Part shown: piece after piece, positions 8,708-16,130 of the stretch | How positions within the stretch are numbered: the first letter of the stretch is position 1 | How the letters are laid out: every line of letters starts with the position of its first letter | Assembly (NCBI GenBank): GCA_024636255.1 | Contig: JAGXHK010000035.1 | Coordinates: forward strand, 1-41,482 | Length of the DNA stretch: 41,482 nt | Origin: Desulfuromonadales bacterium | GTDB lineage: Bacteria > Desulfobacterota > Desulfuromonadia > Desulfuromonadales > Geoalkalibacteraceae | Direction: 5' to 3' | Position numbers and translations under genes: made by a program | The notes under the pieces: model-generated | Told to the model about the DNA's origin: nothing | Seen by the model: the letters and a program-made list of their open reading frames with translations, nothing else | Databases searched by the model: none

Positions 8708-9334
8708 TCAATCCGAGGTCAAGCGCTGATAGAAGGAGGGGCCGAGAAAGCGGAAGGATTCTGCGAACTGGTTGAAATCGTCGATATGACCGCGGTCAAA
8801 CGCGCGATCTTCCGGTCGCCACTGCGTGAAATAAAACGCCACGACCCGCTCGCCGCGACGTGCGAAGATAACGTTGACCAGCACCTTCTGAGCGAGTACC
8901 GGCTCGTGTCCGACAGTTTCGGCCCGCAGGGCCTCTTTGCCGAAAAGGGTGGTCTTCTCCAGACGCGGCTCCTCGAAATTAACCCGCGCCGCCCACAGGA
9001 AACGCTCGAAGAATTCCTCCTGGCGCTCCTCAAAGACCCGCGAATAGCCGAAGGGTTCCTCGGCATACGCCATGGTCGATTCGCAGGGGAAAACGCGCGG
9101 CATCCTGTCCGCGCAACTGTGGTAGAAGGCGACGGAGTAGTCATCCTCATCGAGTTGGATCAGACTCCAGGGCGCCGGGGGCGGCACGAACTCGTATTCC
9201 TGCTGCCAGACCACTGTCCCCGCGGGGGTGCGCAATGCGGCCAGAGGATCGGCGGGCTGCGGCTGCTGTACGGCGCAGCCGCTCAGAAAAAGCAACGCAC
9301 AGGCGAGAAAACGGAACAAGGTCGACCTGCTCAT
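8708..9334 (-). CDS. Predicted lipoprotein of unknown function, coupled to the peroxiredoxin
   Basis: The 208-residue protein has a signal peptide with lipobox LLFLSGCA (Cys ~20). The mature part is a mixed alpha/beta domain with no motif I recognise; it is rich in aromatic residues and Arg/Glu. Its ATG overlaps the stop of the upstream peroxiredoxin (ATGA), so the two are co-translated, which suggests a shared job in the envelope. It is the last gene of a leftward three-gene cluster. Confidence 0.75.
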   Translation of the reverse strand: MSRSTLFRFLACALLFLSGCAVQQPQPADPLAALRTPAGTVVWQQEYEFVPPPAPWSLIQLDEDDYSVAFYHSCADRMPRVFPCESTMAYAEEPFGYSRVFEERQEEFFERFLWAARVNFEEPRLEKTTLFGKEALRAETVGHEPVLAQKVLVNVIFARRGERVVAFYFTQWRPEDRAFDRGHIDDFNQFAESFRFLGPSFYQRLTSD

Positions 9335-9894
9335 CGGCTTTTCTCCTCTTCATGCAGCGCCTTGAGCTGCAGTAGAATCTCGCGATAATCGGGGGATCCG
9401 TGCTTTAGGTAGCGGATCGTGCCCCACTTGTCGATAATCACCGTCGCGCGCGAGAACATGGGGTAGCCTTCGCGCAGAGTCCCGAAGAAGATGCCGAGAT
9501 GCCCCACCGTGTTGGAGAAAAGGGGAAATGTCAGGCCGAGGTCTTCGGCCCAGAATTTCAGTGTCTGTACATCGTTGCGGCTAACGCCCGCCACGCGGGC
9601 GTTGAAGCGGTCATAGAGATAGAGGTTTCTCTGATGACCCTCCATTTCCCCCGTTCAGACAGGGGTGAAGCCGGCCGGCACGAAGGTCATGACCAGGTGG
9701 TGCTTGCCGTAGTAATCGCGGTCGTAATCCGCCAGGGTGCCCTGCGATGTGGCGACGGCGAAGATGGGCGCACGCTCGCCGACTCCTTTCGACAGATCGG
9801 GTCTCTCCTGAGCGGCTGCCGCCGGCAGGGCGAGCAGAGCGGCCAGGAGAACAGTCGCCACCGTTCCTGACAGGATTTTCATGGTGGGATGCAT
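9331..9894 (-). CDS. Exported peroxiredoxin-like protein, probable selenoprotein (TGA read as Sec80)
   Basis: Two open frames lie in the same reading frame, separated by a single TGA at 9657-9655. Joined, they make a 187-residue AhpC/TSA-like protein: signal peptide (residues ~1-25, ending AAAAQ), a short beta domain (GERAPIFAVATSQG), the catalytic run VPAGFTPV-TGA-TGE, then NLYLYDRFNARVAGVSRN and GLTFPLFSN. Peroxiredoxins carry PxxxTxxC at this point (P-AGF-T-PV-C), so the TGA falls exactly on the peroxidatic Cys. A hairpin starting 16 nt after the TGA could be a bacterial SECIS. Start 9894 has AGGAAGGA upstream. The alternative is a nonsense-mutated gene or sequencing error, but the position of the TGA and the intact downstream half argue for selenocysteine. 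The protein would act on peroxides in the periplasm. Confidence 0.8.
9609..9639 (-). promoter_or_regulatory. Candidate bacterial SECIS hairpin
   Basis: On the coding (minus) strand, 16 nt after the TGA, the mRNA can form a 6-bp stem GGUCAU/AUGACC, a one-base C bulge and a further 5-bp stem AGAGA/UCUCU, with an 8-nt loop AACCUCUA. The loop begins ~28 nt after UGA, within the usual bacterial SECIS distance. The first two loop bases are not G, which departs from the usual consensus, so this is a candidate, not proof. Confidence 0.5.
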
Positions 9895-9922
9895 GCTTTT
9901 TCCTTCCTGAAAAATGAGGTCT

Positions 9923-10570
9923 TTAGATGAGCCGCTTTTCCTCAAGGCTGTCGATAATCGTATCCACAAGCCCTTCGATTTCCCGCTCCAGCCCCTTCCT
10001 GGCGAATGTCTCGGAAAGAGCCGACCAGATCACCTCGCCGTTTTCGGCCTGATAGAGATTGGTTTCAAGCTGATACACTGTCGCCTCGGTGGTGGTGGCC
10101 GGCGTGCGGGTCACCTGATAGCTGTGGCGATAATAGGCATCCCAGGAGCGATAATAGGGATAATGCCAGCTCGGGTAGCGATAGGGGGAGACGCCGGAAT
10201 CCACATATACGCGCTCCGGATGGCGCACCTTGACCTCTTCCTGGTCGATAATCCGGGTGATCAGAATGCTGTCGAGGCCAAGTTCGCGCACCTTCTCCTC
10301 GACCCGCGCTTTTTCCAACTGGTCGGCCTCGGGAAATACCCGATAGCTCGCAACGGCATTCACACCCCGCCGCTGCAGGGCGGTTGCCAGGTTATCTTCG
10401 GAGAGGCGGCGCAGAGTATCGTTCTTGGTCACCCCGACCACAAGCGTACTCGCCACCGGACCTTTCCCGTATTCGGGATCTTTCCACACCGCGTTAAGGG
10501 TTGTCGTAGAACAGCCGGCAAGAAGATTCAGGCCGACCAGAAAAAGGGCAGATACCAGGATTCGTCGCAT
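9923..10570 (-). CDS. Predicted lipoprotein, DUF4136-like
   Basis: A 215-residue lipoprotein: signal peptide with lipobox LNLLAGCS (Cys ~20), then LNAVWKDPEYGKG and a domain with a Tyr/Trp-rich loop (PYRYPSWHYPYYRSW) followed by the closing pattern QLETNLYQAENGEVIWSALS. The layout resembles DUF4136-type outer-membrane lipoproteins, whose function is unknown. It lies 28 bp upstream of the peroxiredoxin on the same strand and probably begins that operon. Codon use is that of the surrounding genome. Confidence 0.7.
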   Translation of the reverse strand: MRRILVSALFLVGLNLLAGCSTTTLNAVWKDPEYGKGPVASTLVVGVTKNDTLRRLSEDNLATALQRRGVNAVASYRVFPEADQLEKARVEEKVRELGLDSILITRIIDQEEVKVRHPERVYVDSGVSPYRYPSWHYPYYRSWDAYYRHSYQVTRTPATTTEATVYQLETNLYQAENGEVIWSALSETFARKGLEREIEGLVDTIIDSLEEKRLI

Positions 10571-10641
10571 AGGTCAACTCCTTGAAAATTCACCAACAAT
10601 TCTAGCTTAAATCGATGAGAAAGCAAGGAGCGGCAAAAAGC

Positions 10642-10806
10642 CTAGTGTCCCGTGCGGTTAGTAGCATCAATTAAATCTGAGTCATTTTGGTCGCTGTCAA
10701 GGCGCGCCGACGCAGGCATAGCCAGAGCTAAGCCGAGGAGGCGCAACGCCGAGAGCGGGCAAAAGGGCCAGAATTAGAAGAGGGAACTAGCCGCACGGGG
10801 CACTAG
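10642..10806. repeat. 165-bp palindromic repeat element / MITE-like
   Basis: The outer ~21 bases of each end are near-perfect inverted copies (CTAGTGtCCCGTGCGG at the left against CTAGTGcCCCGTGCGG on the opposite strand at the right; 19 of 21 match over the full arms). There is no reading frame inside. The interior has a GC-rich core with a CATAGC..GCTAAG-like short hairpin and GGAGGCGCAACGCCGAG. It occupies the promoter-side spacer between a lipoprotein gene and pepF. It looks like a dispersed, non-autonomous element; only one full copy is in this window. Confidence 0.7.
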
Positions 10807-10904
10807 GGTTTTGCGCGGTTGAGCGATAAGAGGGCAGGGCGGGGGAGAGGGGAGCAGGAGAACGGAGCGCCCAGCGCAGCGGCCCGCGCTCTGCGGTTTT
10901 CACG

Positions 10905-10933
10905 TTGACAGCCCCGATAGCGCCAGCTACCTT
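10905..10933 (+). promoter_or_regulatory. Sigma70-type promoter for pepF
   Basis: TTGACA at 10905-10910 is a perfect -35, followed by a 17-bp spacer and TACCTT at 10928-10933 as a weaker -10. Transcription would begin ~30 bp before the pepF start codon, and a strong AAGGAGG ribosome-binding site lies at 10958-10964. Confidence 0.6.
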
Positions 10934-10971
10934 GTGAAACCTGACACGAGCAAAAGCAAGGAGGACAAGAC

Positions 10972-12765
10972 ATGAGCACCATCACGGCAGAGCGGGGCTG
11001 GGATCTTTCCCCTCTCTACAAGGGACCCGGCGATCCCCGCATCGACCAGGACCTGGAAAGCCTGCAGAAACTGGCGAAGACGTTTCGCCGCGATTTTCGC
11101 GGACGGATCGACTCCGACCGCCTTTCCGCCGATCTTCTGGTGGCGGCTCTGAAAAATTACGATGATCTGCAGCGCAAGGGGCTCGTCCCCTACCTGTACG
11201 CGCATCTGCTTTTTTCACAAGACAGCCGTCCGGATGCGCACAAGGCCCTGCTGGCCCGCGTGCGCGAGCTCTGGAGCGCGGTCAGCCAGGAGGTGCTGTT
11301 CTTCGAGCTTGAAATCCTCAAGATCGACCAGGCCCGCTTTCTCGAGATTCTCAAAGACCCCGAAGCCGCCGCCTACGCCCACTATCTTCAGCAGCTGCGA
11401 GCCCACGCTCCCTACACCCTGAGCGAGGAGGTCGAGCAGGCCCTCAAGCGCAAGGATCTTTCCGGCAAAGAGGCCTTCGTGCAGCTCTTCGAAGAGCTGA
11501 CCTCCTCTCTGCGCTTCACCTTCACGATGCCGGGCGAAGAGACGGAGCGCGAGGTCACCGGCGAAGAGCTGCTCTCGCTGCTGCATCACCCGCAGCGCGA
11601 AACGCGCGAACGCGCCTACACCTGCTTTCTCGAAAAACATGCCGAGAACGCCCTGGTGCTCACCTCGTGCTTCAACAACCTGCTTCTCGACCACGCAAAA
11701 GAGGTGGAGCTGCGCAGATACCCCGAAATCATGACCCCCACCCATCTTTCCAGCGAGACCGAACCGGTCATGGTGGAGCGGATGATGGAGGTGACGGAGG
11801 ACAATTATTCCCTGGCCCAGGAATATTTCACCCTCAAGCGCGACCTGCTCGGCCTCGGGGAGATGAAAAACACCGATCTCTATGCGCCGCTTTCCGCAGC
11901 GGAGCGCAAGGTTTCCTTCGATGAGGCGCGCACGCTTGTCATCGACTCTTTTCGCGCCTTCTCAGCGCGCCTTGCCGATGAGGCGGATGCCTTTTTTCGA
12001 GAGGGGTGCATCGATGTCGATCCCGCCCCGGGAAAAACCGGAGGAGCCTTCTGCATGGGGATGCTGCCCGGCCTTTCTCCCTATGTGCTGCTCAATTACA
12101 CGGGCAATCTGCGCGACGTCAGCACCCTCGCCCATGAACTCGGCCACGGCGTGCATTTTTCCCTGTCTCAGGCCCAGAATCTTTTCCACTACCATGCCTC
12201 CCTGCCGATGGCCGAGACTGCCAGCGTTTTCGGCGAAATGCTGCTGACGCGCCACCTGCTGGCCCATGAGCAGGATCCGCAGGTCAAAATCTCGCTGCTC
12301 TGCGCCAAACTCGAGGATATCATCGCGACCACCTTCCGCCAGACGGTGCTCACGCGTTTCGAACAGGCAGCGCATAATAAACGCGCCGATGGCCTGCTCT
12401 CTCCGGATGATTACTGCCGGCTGTGGAGCGAAGAGAACGCCAGACTGTTCGGCGACGCGGTGACAATGATCGAACCCTATCGCTGGGGGTGGAGCTACAT
12501 CAGCCACTTTATCCACGCGCGATTTTACTGCTACAGCTATGTCTTCGGCGAACTGCTGGTGCTGGCTCTCTATCAGAAATACCTCGAAGAAGGGGATGCC
12601 TTTGTTCCCCGATATATGGACCTGCTGAGCCAGGGCGGCAGCCGGAATCCGCAGGAGATGCTCGCGCCTCTCGGCATCAACCTGGCCGATCCTGATTTCT
12701 GGCAGAAGGGGTATGATGCCGTGCGCGGCCTGCTTGAGGAACTGAAGGCGCTGGTGAACCGGTAA
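10972..12765 (+). CDS. pepF: M3 family oligoendopeptidase F
   Basis: A 597-residue cytoplasmic zinc metallopeptidase that cleaves short peptides. The zinc-binding HExxH motif is present as LAHELGHGVHFS in the C-terminal half, with the third ligand glutamate expected in the MAETASVFGE segment ~25 residues on. Length and the N-terminal helical lobe match the PepF/M3B group. AAGGAGG sits eight bases before the ATG, with a good promoter upstream. It is monocistronic, ending at a strong hairpin shared with the convergent proX gene. Confidence 0.95.
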   Translation: MSTITAERGWDLSPLYKGPGDPRIDQDLESLQKLAKTFRRDFRGRIDSDRLSADLLVAALKNYDDLQRKGLVPYLYAHLLFSQDSRPDAHKALLARVRELWSAVSQEVLFFELEILKIDQARFLEILKDPEAAAYAHYLQQLRAHAPYTLSEEVEQALKRKDLSGKEAFVQLFEELTSSLRFTFTMPGEETEREVTGEELLSLLHHPQRETRERAYTCFLEKHAENALVLTSCFNNLLLDHAKEVELRRYPEIMTPTHLSSETEPVMVERMMEVTEDNYSLAQEYFTLKRDLLGLGEMKNTDLYAPLSAAERKVSFDEARTLVIDSFRAFSARLADEADAFFREGCIDVDPAPGKTGGAFCMGMLPGLSPYVLLNYTGNLRDVSTLAHELGHGVHFSLSQAQNLFHYHASLPMAETASVFGEMLLTRHLLAHEQDPQVKISLLCAKLEDIIATTFRQTVLTRFEQAAHNKRADGLLSPDDYCRLWSEENARLFGDAVTMIEPYRWGWSYISHFIHARFYCYSYVFGELLVLALYQKYLEEGDAFVPRYMDLLSQGGSRNPQEMLAPLGINLADPDFWQKGYDAVRGLLEELKALVNR

Positions 12766-12790
12766 ATCGGAAGCCGGATGAGCAGCAGCT

Positions 12791-12831
12791 AAACGCAAAA
12801 GGCCGCCCCGAGGGGACGGCCTTTTGCGTTT
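12791..12831. terminator. Bidirectional rho-independent terminator between pepF and proX
   Basis: A long inverted repeat (AAACGCAAAAGGCCG / CGGCCTTTTGCGTTT plus inner C and G runs) with a tiny GAG loop. A-rich left and T-rich right flanks let it serve both the rightward pepF and the leftward pro operon transcripts. Confidence 0.85.
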
Positions 12832-12849
12832 CACAGAGAACTCACCGGA

Positions 12850-13740
12850 TCAGGGCAGCCACTGCTGCACTTTTTCCGGATTCTCATTGATCCAGCGCTT
12901 GGCGCTTTCGTAGGGCTTGGCCCCCTCCTCGCGGTTCCAGACCATGACCTGCTGCATGTCCTCGGGGCTCCATTGAAAGGCGTCGAGAAACGCGTGGACC
13001 TCAGGCATGTCCTCCTGAAGTCCGGTGCGCACGATGGTGTGGATCTTTTCGGCACCTCCGTAGACTTTCTTCGGATCCTCCAGATATTTCAGGTCCCAGC
13101 GGGCGAATTTCCAGTGCGGCGTCCAGCCGGTAACCACGATCCACTCCTCGTTGCGGATGGCATCGGAGAGGGCAGCGGTCATGGTCGCGCCGCTGCCTTC
13201 GACAAGTTTGAAATTCTCCAGGTTGTACTCCTCGAATACCGTCTCGGTCTTGGACATCAGGCCTGCACCCGGGTCGATGCCGATGATCTTGCCGTTGAAT
13301 TTCTCTGCATTCTCATCGAGCTCGGCGATGGAGTCGATGGCTTCGTAAGAGGGGACGACCAGGCCGATTTTGGTCCCCTCGAGATTGGGGCCGAGGTCAA
13401 CCACTCTGTCGCCCATCTTCTCCAGGTAATGGCCGTGCGTGGTCGGCAGCCACGCACCGACCATGCCATCGACGTCACCTGTAGCCACCGCCTGCCACAT
13501 GGCGGCGCCGCTGACCGGGGTCAACTCGACCTCGTAGCCCATTTTTTCCTGCAGGACGGCCTGAACCACGTTGGTGCTCGCCACCTCGGTGGCCCACTCC
13601 ACATAGGAGAGCTCAACCGTCTTTTTTTCCGCCTCGGGCGCCGCGGCTTGTCCTTCGGATTGCTGCGCTTCCTGCTGGCAGCCGGTCACCAGCAGGGTGG
13701 CGGCCAGCAACAGTGCAATTCGGGTCAACATCTGCTTCAT
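12850..13740 (-). CDS. proX: Glycine betaine/proline ABC transporter substrate-binding lipoprotein
   Basis: A 296-residue OpuAC/ProX-type binding protein: lipobox LLVTGCQ (Cys ~20), then VELSYVEWATEVASTNV, GAAMWQAVATGDVDGMVGAWLP and IIGIDPGAG, the usual OpuAC landmarks; the Trp and Tyr residues in them are candidates for the aromatic cage that binds quaternary ammonium groups. I chose ATG 13740 because it has GGAGAG upstream and starts the signal peptide; an earlier in-frame ATG (13776) would add 12 non-signal residues. It is the last gene of proV-proW-proX and delivers compatible solutes to the permease. Confidence 0.9.
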   Translation of the reverse strand: MKQMLTRIALLLAATLLVTGCQQEAQQSEGQAAAPEAEKKTVELSYVEWATEVASTNVVQAVLQEKMGYEVELTPVSGAAMWQAVATGDVDGMVGAWLPTTHGHYLEKMGDRVVDLGPNLEGTKIGLVVPSYEAIDSIAELDENAEKFNGKIIGIDPGAGLMSKTETVFEEYNLENFKLVEGSGATMTAALSDAIRNEEWIVVTGWTPHWKFARWDLKYLEDPKKVYGGAEKIHTIVRTGLQEDMPEVHAFLDAFQWSPEDMQQVMVWNREEGAKPYESAKRWINENPEKVQQWLP

Positions 13741-13780
13741 CGATCTCTCCATTGTTAGGGTGAAAGACAGCATCAATATA

Positions 13781-14623
13781 TCAAGTTTTCTTCTTCGTGC
13801 CGAACCGCTGGGTCATGCGATCAAGCACCATCGCGATGATCACCACGCCGAGGCCGGCTTCAAAGCCGTCTCCCGGCTCGAAGCGCTGAATCGCCTTCCA
13901 GACTTCGCCGCCCAGACCCTTGGCGCCGATCATGGCGGCGATAACGACCATGGAGAGCGAGAGCATAATGGTCTGGTTGATGCCAGCCATGATCGTGGGA
14001 GTCGCAAGGGGCAATTGCAGCTTGAAGAGTTTCTGCATGCGATTGGCGCCGAAAGAATCGGCCGCCTCCACCAGGTCTTTGGGAACCTGCTGGATACCGA
14101 GGCAGGTCAGCCGGATAGCGGGCGGCATAGCGAAGATAACCGTGGAAAAGATCGCCGATACCGGACCCAGGCCGAAGAAGGGGATGGCCGGGATCAGGTA
14201 GACGAAGGCCGGCATGGTCTGCATGAAATCGAGGATCGGCATGATCACCCGATTCAATCCGCCATAGAGCGCGGCGGCGATGCCGATGGGCAGGCCGATC
14301 GCCACAGCGATGACGGTGGCGATCAGGACCAGGGCGATGGTGGAGACCGTCGGCTCCCACAGCTCAAGGTTCCAGATCAGCAGCAGCCCGACCAGGGTGA
14401 AAATACCGACCCGGGGTCGACGGGTCATCCACCAGGCCAGCCCTGAGAAGACCAGAATCATCACCCAGGCGGGGAAAAAGAGCATGGCGTCCACCAGAAC
14501 ATCGATGCCGGTCTCCATCAGATCAGACACAGCGCGGGTGATGAAGGCGAAATTTATCGTGAAATAATCGATGACCGCCTCGATGGCGTCACCGATCTGT
14601 AGCTTGGGTAAAGGCATATCCAT
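13781..14623 (-). CDS. proW: Glycine betaine/proline ABC transporter permease
   Basis: A 280-residue inner-membrane permease with about six transmembrane segments. The EAA-like cytoplasmic loop reads AADSFGANRMQKLFKLQLPLA, as in ProW/OpuAB; LPIGIAAAL and PAIPFFGLGP are family-typical. Its start codon overlaps the proV stop (TGATG), so translation is coupled. A 40-bp gap separates it from proX. Together with ProV and ProX it imports osmoprotectants. Confidence 0.92.
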   Translation of the reverse strand: MDMPLPKLQIGDAIEAVIDYFTINFAFITRAVSDLMETGIDVLVDAMLFFPAWVMILVFSGLAWWMTRRPRVGIFTLVGLLLIWNLELWEPTVSTIALVLIATVIAVAIGLPIGIAAALYGGLNRVIMPILDFMQTMPAFVYLIPAIPFFGLGPVSAIFSTVIFAMPPAIRLTCLGIQQVPKDLVEAADSFGANRMQKLFKLQLPLATPTIMAGINQTIMLSLSMVVIAAMIGAKGLGGEVWKAIQRFEPGDGFEAGLGVVIIAMVLDRMTQRFGTKKKT

Positions 14624-15804
14624 CAGCTGCTCCTTTTCTCCGCCAGTGCGGCAAGTACCGCCCCGCGGATGATAAGTCCCTTGAGCCGGTTCTTCTCATC
14701 GACGACCGCCACGGGAAACTTCTCCTCGGCGAAGACCTCGTTGATGCGTTCTTCCGGGTGCACGGTAGGCACATCGCGTTGAATGATCGACTCGAGGCTG
14801 GGGACGTTTTTCCTGGCCAGCTGTATGGCGCCATCGGCAGAGACCTGGCCGATCAGGCGGCGATCGGTATCGACCACGAGAATATTGGAGATGCCGATCT
14901 CTTTCATCTTGTGCAGCGCTGTCTTGGGGCCGTCCTTGGGAAAGGTGACGGCAGAAGCCTTGTGCATGATGGATCCGGCGGTGAGCACTTTGGCCAGGTT
15001 GACGTCCTCGACGAATTTTTCGACATAGGGAGTGGCCGGCTCGGTGAGGATTTCCTCGGGTGTACCGATCTGCACGATCCGTCCATCTTTCATCATGACG
15101 ATGCGATCGCCGATCTTGAGCGCCTCGTCCAGATCGTGCGTGATAAAGAGGATCGTCTTGTGGACCCGGCTCTGCAGGGCCAGCAGCTCGTCCTGCATCT
15201 CGCGCCGGATCAGCGGATCAAGCGCACTGAAGGCTTCATCCATAAGCAGAATGTCGGGGTCGATCGCCAGGGCCCGGGCCAGACCGACACGCTGCTGCAT
15301 GCCGCCCGAGAGCTGTTCGGGATAGTTATCCTCCCAACCCTTGAGTCCGACCAGCTCGAGGGCATTGCGGGCTTTCTGCTCGCGCTCGGCGACGGGGACG
15401 CGCTGAATCTCAAGTCCGAATTCGGTATTCTGCAAAACGGTTCGATGCGGCAGCAGGGCGAAGCGCTGAAAGACCATGCCGAATTTTTTGGCACGCAGGG
15501 CGAGCAACTCTTTTTCAGAGAGCTGGGTTATATCCACATCGTCGATGTAGATCTTGCCGGCAGTCGGCTCGATGAGCCGGTTGATGCAGCGCAGCAGCGT
15601 CGACTTGCCGCTGCCCGAGAGCCCCATGACCACCAGCAGCTCGCCTTTTTCGACTTCGAAAGAGGCGTCGCTGACACCCACCGCGAGGCGGGTTTTCTGC
15701 ATGATCTCTTCTTTTCCCAGCCCCTCCTCGATCATTCTGACCGCTCGGCCGGCATCGCGACCGAAGACTTTATAGACGTTTTCAACCTTGATTTGGGGTG
15801 GCAT
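14623..15804 (-). CDS. proV: Glycine betaine/proline ABC transporter ATP-binding protein with CBS domains
   Basis: A 393-residue ATPase: Walker A GLSGSGKST, signature LSGGMQQRVGLARA, Walker B ILLMDEAFSALDP, switch histidine in FITHDLDEA. The C-terminal ~110 residues form a tandem CBS pair (AVTFPKDGPKTALHKM.. and ..HPEERINEVF), the ionic-strength sensor known in OpuAA/ProV. The N-terminal VYKVFG..AVRMIEEGLGKEEIMQ extension is also ProV-typical. AAGGAAGG precedes the ATG. It begins the operon; the ~200 bp upstream is probably where osmotic control acts, but I see no clear promoter. Confidence 0.93.
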   Translation of the reverse strand: MPPQIKVENVYKVFGRDAGRAVRMIEEGLGKEEIMQKTRLAVGVSDASFEVEKGELLVVMGLSGSGKSTLLRCINRLIEPTAGKIYIDDVDITQLSEKELLALRAKKFGMVFQRFALLPHRTVLQNTEFGLEIQRVPVAEREQKARNALELVGLKGWEDNYPEQLSGGMQQRVGLARALAIDPDILLMDEAFSALDPLIRREMQDELLALQSRVHKTILFITHDLDEALKIGDRIVMMKDGRIVQIGTPEEILTEPATPYVEKFVEDVNLAKVLTAGSIMHKASAVTFPKDGPKTALHKMKEIGISNILVVDTDRRLIGQVSADGAIQLARKNVPSLESIIQRDVPTVHPEERINEVFAEEKFPVAVVDEKNRLKGLIIRGAVLAALAEKRSS

Positions 15805-16013
15805 TTCTTCCTTTCCTTCCTTGCGGGATGGTTATCCCTCCATAAATACGGGTGCCGGAACCTGGGCCGGCAGAAAAACGGTGCTTAAAAGCAGTCAAGT
15901 CAGGATTGCGGGTAGAAGCAATTTTTCGCAGAAAAAAGGAGGGTTTTTATCCCGCGGTTGCGACTGCAAATCATCTTTATTCCGTCAGCTGGCAGCGGTT
16001 TTCGCGTAAAGTT

Positions 16014-16042
16014 AAAAAACCCACGTCAGAACATGGGCTTTT
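16014..16042 (-). terminator. Rho-independent terminator downstream of transketolase
   Basis: On the minus strand a 6-bp stem (CCCATG/CGTGGG, one G-U pair) with a six-base loop is followed by TTTTTT. It lies ~90 bp past the transketolase stop. The rest of the 15805-16130 gap holds the hairpin at 16051-16083 and the presumed proV promoter; I find no gene in it. Confidence 0.6.
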
Positions 16043-16050
16043 ACAACCTA

Positions 16051-16083
16051 ACAGGGGACCATAAAAAATTCATGGTCCCCTGT
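16051..16083. repeat. Perfect 12-bp inverted repeat with 9-nt A/T-rich loop
   Basis: ACAGGGGACCAT and ATGGTCCCCTGT face each other around AAAAAATTC, between the transketolase stop and its T-tract terminator. It lacks a T-tract of its own, so it may be an mRNA 3'-end stabilising hairpin or a small repeat. Confidence 0.6.
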
Positions 16084-16130
16084 CAAGGCGCGAGGTTCTG
16101 GAAAAGCCGTTTAAAGATCGATTTTTTCGC

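Noticed and set aside
9331-9969. Reading the peroxiredoxin as two separate genes or a pseudogene
   Set aside because: Both halves are one fold in one frame and the TGA falls exactly on the catalytic Cys, which a random nonsense change would rarely do; kept as the alternative to be tested.
14758-15888. 376-residue plus-strand frame antisense to proV
   Set aside because: ProV motifs on the minus strand explain the region.
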